Below, in pieces: positions 61,041 through 64,000 of a stretch of DNA of 64,000 nt (the first letter of the stretch is position 1; each line of letters starts with the position of its first letter). The position numbers and the translations under genes were made by a program. The DNA comes from Phytophthora sp. 'mugwort'. Its lineage: Eukaryota > Oomycota > Peronosporomycetes > Peronosporales > Peronosporaceae. The notes below the pieces were generated by a model. The model was given only the letters and a program-made list of their open reading frames with translations. It had not been told where the DNA came from and searched no databases. The stretch covers positions 3,374,001 through 3,438,000 of the forward strand of contig JAUCEF010000003.1 in assembly GCA_033558025.1 (NCBI GenBank). The letters are read 5' to 3'.

Positions 61041-61750
61041 CTGATCATGTTACTGTGATAAAAGCAGTTGGCATCAGCACTTTCCCAAATGTGCACTTCG
61101 CGGTTCTCCTGCGAAACTCGCTGACCTTGAGTAACACTTTTCTTTTCGCTTCCTTATATATCGCTCGTGTGCCTTTTCCATACATGGGATCGGCCCTTCA
61201 ATGCTTGAGCTTATCAGTTTATCATCGGTCGACTTGGCATTCATTCGCTTGCCTATGTATCAGATATTTCGGTGCCTTATTCGCTTTGACTTGCTTTGTC
61301 TTCCTGGTGCCCTCGCGTTGCCTCCACCGTGTGTTGTCGGATCTATCTGTCTTCTTCCCTTTACTCGTCATATTAGAAGTGTGTTGTACATTATCAGCAC
61401 AAGCGTTAGGAGTCGGCGAGGCGCTCGGTTTTGAGGCACGGCCAGTCGACGGACCGCGAACCTATCCAACACGCAAATGGATAAATCGCTGCAGCGCGGT
61501 CGAAAGCGGGTGGGGTGTTCCATTTAAACGTCGGCACCGTGACTAGCAGAAAAGGCTTCGGCGCGGGTGTGCAGCGAGCGAATGCGTATAGACCGAAAAC
61601 GCGAGTGGAGATGTATAAATTGATTTGCTGTTGTTAGGTGGCATTGTTCATAGAGTGGCGTGTGTATGGTAGTGCGGTGTTTTGGTTGTGTATTGATGTG
61701 TTGTGTTCGTCGATATTTGTGTTGTGGTAGAGCGCGTTTGTTGTTGTCCT

Positions 61751-61823
61751 GGGGATGTAGCTCAAATGGTAGAGCGCTCGCTTAGCATGCGAGAGGTACA
61801 GGGATCGATACCCTGCTTCTCCA
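61751..61823 (+). tRNA. tRNA-Ala-AGC: tRNA-Ala(AGC), copy 79
   Basis: Same as copy 1. Standard leader; followed by A4. Confidence 0.95.
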
Positions 61824-62533
61824 CTGATCATGTTACTGTGATAAAAGCAGTTGGCATCAGCACTTTCCCAAATGTGCACTTCGCGGTTCTCCTGCGAAAC
61901 TCGCTGACCTTGAGTAACACTTTTCTTTTCGCTTCCTTATATATCGCTCGTGTGCCTTTTCCATACATGGGATCGGCCCTTCAATGCTTGAGCTTATCAG
62001 TTTATCATCGGTCGACTTGGCATTCATTCGCTTGCCTATGTATCAGATATTTCGGTGCCTTATTCGCTTTGACTTGCTTTGTCTTCCTGGTGCCCTCGCG
62101 TTGCCTCCACCGTGTGTTGTCGGATCTATCTGTCTTCTTCCCTTTACTCGTCATATTAGAAGTGTGTTGTACATTATCAGCACAAGCGTTAGGAGTCGGC
62201 GAGGCGCTCGGTTTTGAGGCACGGCCAGTCGACGGACCGCGAACCTATCCAACACGCAAATGGATAAATCGCTGCAGCGCGGTCGAAAGCGGGTGGGGTG
62301 TTCCATTTAAACGTCGGCACCGTGACTAGCAGAAAAGGCTTCGGCGCGGGTGTGCAGCGAGCGAATGCGTATAGACCGAAAACGCGAGTGGAGATGTATA
62401 AATTGATTTGCTGTTGTTAGGTGGCATTGTTCATAGAGTGGCGTGTGTATGGTAGTGCGGTGTTTTGGTTGTGTATTGATGTGTTGTGTTCGTCGATATT
62501 TGTGTTGTGGTAGAGCGCGTTTGTTGTTGTCCT

Positions 62534-62606
62534 GGGGATGTAGCTCAAATGGTAGAGCGCTCGCTTAGCATGCGAGAGGTACAGGGATCGATACCCTGCT
62601 TCTCCA
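62534..62606 (+). tRNA. tRNA-Ala-AGC: tRNA-Ala(AGC), copy 80
   Basis: Same as copy 1. Standard leader; followed by C4. Confidence 0.95.
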
Positions 62607-63316
62607 CTGATCATGTTACTGTGATAAAAGCAGTTGGCATCAGCACTTTCCCAAATGTGCACTTCGCGGTTCTCCTGCGAAACTCGCTGACCTTGAGTAA
62701 CACTTTTCTTTTCGCTTCCTTATATATCGCTCGTGTGCCTTTTCCATACATGGGATCGGCCCTTCAATGCTTGAGCTTATCAGTTTATCATCGGTCGACT
62801 TGGCATTCATTCGCTTGCCTATGTATCAGATATTTCGGTGCCTTATTCGCTTTGACTTGCTTTGTCTTCCTGGTGCCCTCGCGTTGCCTTCACCGTGTGT
62901 TGTCGGATCTATCTGTCTTCTTCCCTTTACTCGTCATATTAGAAGTGTGTTGTACATTATCAGCACAAGCGTTAGGAGTCGGCGAGGCGCTCGGTTTTGA
63001 GGCACGGCCAGTCGACGGACCGCGAACCTATCCAACACGCAAATGGATAAATCGCTGCAGCGCGGTCGAAAGCGGGTGGGGTGTTCCATTTAAACGTCGG
63101 CACCGTGACTAGCAGAAAAGGCTTCGGCGCGGGTGTGCAGCGAGCGAATGCGTATAGACCGAAAACGCGAGTGGAGATGTATAAATTGATTTGCTGTTGT
63201 TAGGTGGCATTGTTCATAGAGTGGCGTGTGTATGGTAGTGCGGTGTTTTGGTTGTGTATTGATGTGTTGTGTTCGTCGATATTTGTGTTGTGGTAGAGCG
63301 CGTTTGTTGTTGTCCT

Positions 63317-63389
63317 GGGGATGTAACTCAAATGGTAGAGCGCTCGCTTAGCATGCGAGAGGTACAGGGATCGATACCCTGCTTCTCCA
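63317..63389 (+). tRNA. tRNA-Ala-AGC: tRNA-Ala(AGC), copy 81, G10A variant
   Basis: G10A at 63326, again after a C4 spacer; followed by A3. It reappears 38 kb after the previous G10A copy, so the C-then-G10A segment is probably dispersed through the array beyond this window. Confidence 0.78.
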
Positions 63390-64000
63390 CTGATCATGTT
63401 ACTGTGATAAAAGCAGTTGGCATCAGCACTTTCCCAAATGTGCACTTCGCGGTTCTCCTGCGAAACTCGCTGACCTTGAGTAACACTTTTCTTTTCGCTT
63501 CCTTATATATCGCTCGTGTGCCTTTCCATACATGGGATCGGCCCTTCAATGCTTGAGCTTATCAGTTTATCATCGGTCGACTTGGCATTCATTCGCTTGC
63601 CTATGTATCAGATATTTCGGTGCCTTATTCGCTTTGACTTGCTTTGTCTTCCTGGTGCCCTCGCGTTGCCTCCACCGTGTGTTGTCGGATCTATCTGTCT
63701 TCTTCCCTTTACTCGTCATATTAGAAGTGTGTTGTACATTATCAGCACAAGCGTTAGGAGTCGGCGAGGCGCTCGGTTTTGAGGCACGGCCAGTCGACGG
63801 ACCGCGAACCTATCCAACACGCAAATGGATAAATCGCTGCAGCGCGGTCGAAAGCGGGTGGGGTGTTCCATTTAAACGTCGGCACCGTGACTAGCAGAAA
63901 AGGCTTCGGCGCGGGTGTGCAGCGAGCGAATGCGTATAGACCGAAAACGCGAGTGGAGATGTATAAATTGATTTGCTGTTGTTAGGTGGCATTGTTCATA
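63390..64000 (+). repeat. Partial spacer, type A3, at the right edge
   Basis: The spacer has the usual trailer, T runs and TATAAA but is cut inside the leader region about 100 bp before the expected next tRNA. No gene is seen, and the array evidently continues. Confidence 0.9.

Larger units (their letters stand above)
1..64000 (+). repeat. Tandem satellite array of ~783-bp units, each with one tRNA-Ala(AGC)
   Basis: The whole window is a head-to-tail repeat. Distances between successive tRNA starts are 783 bp when the +206 T run has four T and 782 when it has three, plus 3 with an ATT-plus leader and minus 2 with a TG-minus leader. There are 81 full tRNAs and 82 spacers (the first and last partial). 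Units differ at only about a dozen recurrent sites plus a few private changes, so they are nearly identical. No inversion, insertion or foreign sequence breaks the array. Identity was judged from the reading frames that cover each unit and from base-by-base spot checks, not from a full alignment. The role is unknown: mass supply of one tRNA, a structural satellite (for example chromosome end or centromere), or both would fit. Confidence 0.98.

Noticed and set aside
1..64000. CRISPR-like regular repetition
   Set aside because: The whole 783-bp unit is conserved; there are no short repeats with variable spacers and no cas genes.
1..64000. tRNA-derived SINE amplification
   Set aside because: Copies are in perfect head-to-tail register with a complete, foldable tRNA, no poly-A or simple-repeat tail and no target-site duplications.
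1..64000. Bacterial, phage or organelle origin
   Set aside because: Bacterial and organelle tRNA-Ala use TGC or GGC anticodons; AGC with internal promoter boxes and no encoded CCA points to a eukaryotic nuclear gene. There are no protein genes that would support another origin.
1..64000. Assignment to a particular lineage (for example plant, kinetoplastid or Entamoeba)
   Set aside because: tRNA-Ala is too conserved to decide, the spacer is not recognisable to me, and no other gene is present.

Overview
The window is one uninterrupted head-to-tail tandem array, a satellite whose unit is about 783 bp and carries one tRNA-Ala gene with anticodon AGC on the + strand. I count 81 complete tRNA copies, from 670 to 63389, in one orientation, with no other gene, no transposon and no unique sequence. 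The array runs off both edges: position 1 corresponds to position 784 in the next unit, and the sequence stops about 100 bp short of where an 82nd tRNA would begin.

The source looks like a eukaryotic nuclear genome. The tRNA has A34 (read after A-to-I editing in eukaryotes), internal A and B boxes, the A54-type T loop seen in eukaryotic cytosolic tRNA-Ala, and no encoded 3' CCA. I cannot name the lineage. Tandem tRNA arrays are known in Entamoeba and tandem tRNA gene clusters in some plants, but I do not recognise this unit from either.

Layout of a unit, using copy 1: tRNA 670-742; 97 nt without a T4 run, containing a small hairpin (799-817); T4-C-T4 run (840-848); TATATAT (857-863); a second T4 or T3 run (876-879); about 430 bp of featureless spacer; TATAAA (1316-1321, equivalent to 533-538); a G/T-rich tract nearly free of C (1362-1449, equivalent to 579-666); then the next tRNA. 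Open frames that span the unit are by-products of the tRNA and spacer and are not called as genes.

I typed each spacer by diagnostic bases at these offsets from the first tRNA base: +312, +340, +356, +363, +405, +423, +469. Type A = T,T,C,G,T,T,C (41 of 82 spacers); B = C,C,C,C,C,T,C (6); C = T,T,T,G,T,T,C (13); D = T,C,C,A,T,C,T (5); D' = D with C at +469 (1); E = T,C,C,G,T,C,T (9); F = T,T,T,G,T,C,T (3); G = T,T,C,G,T,C,T (2); H = T,C,C,C,T,C,T (1); J = T,C,C,C,C,T,C (1). A suffix 4 or 3 gives the T-run length at +206; in T3 units later offsets are one less. Leaders are standard, ATT-plus (3 extra bases, 17 copies), TG-minus (2 bases fewer, 4 copies) or carry a G-to-A change (2 copies).

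These markers reveal higher-order structure. An 11-unit block (8,611 bp) is repeated at 1-7920 and 8612-16531; a 14-unit offset (10,959 bp) links 7402-13015 to 18361-23974; shorter blocks recur elsewhere. Thirteen tRNA copies carry a stem-breaking base change (eight G10A, five A42C); the other 68 look uniform. The pattern fits concerted evolution by unequal exchange and conversion in a tRNA-gene satellite.
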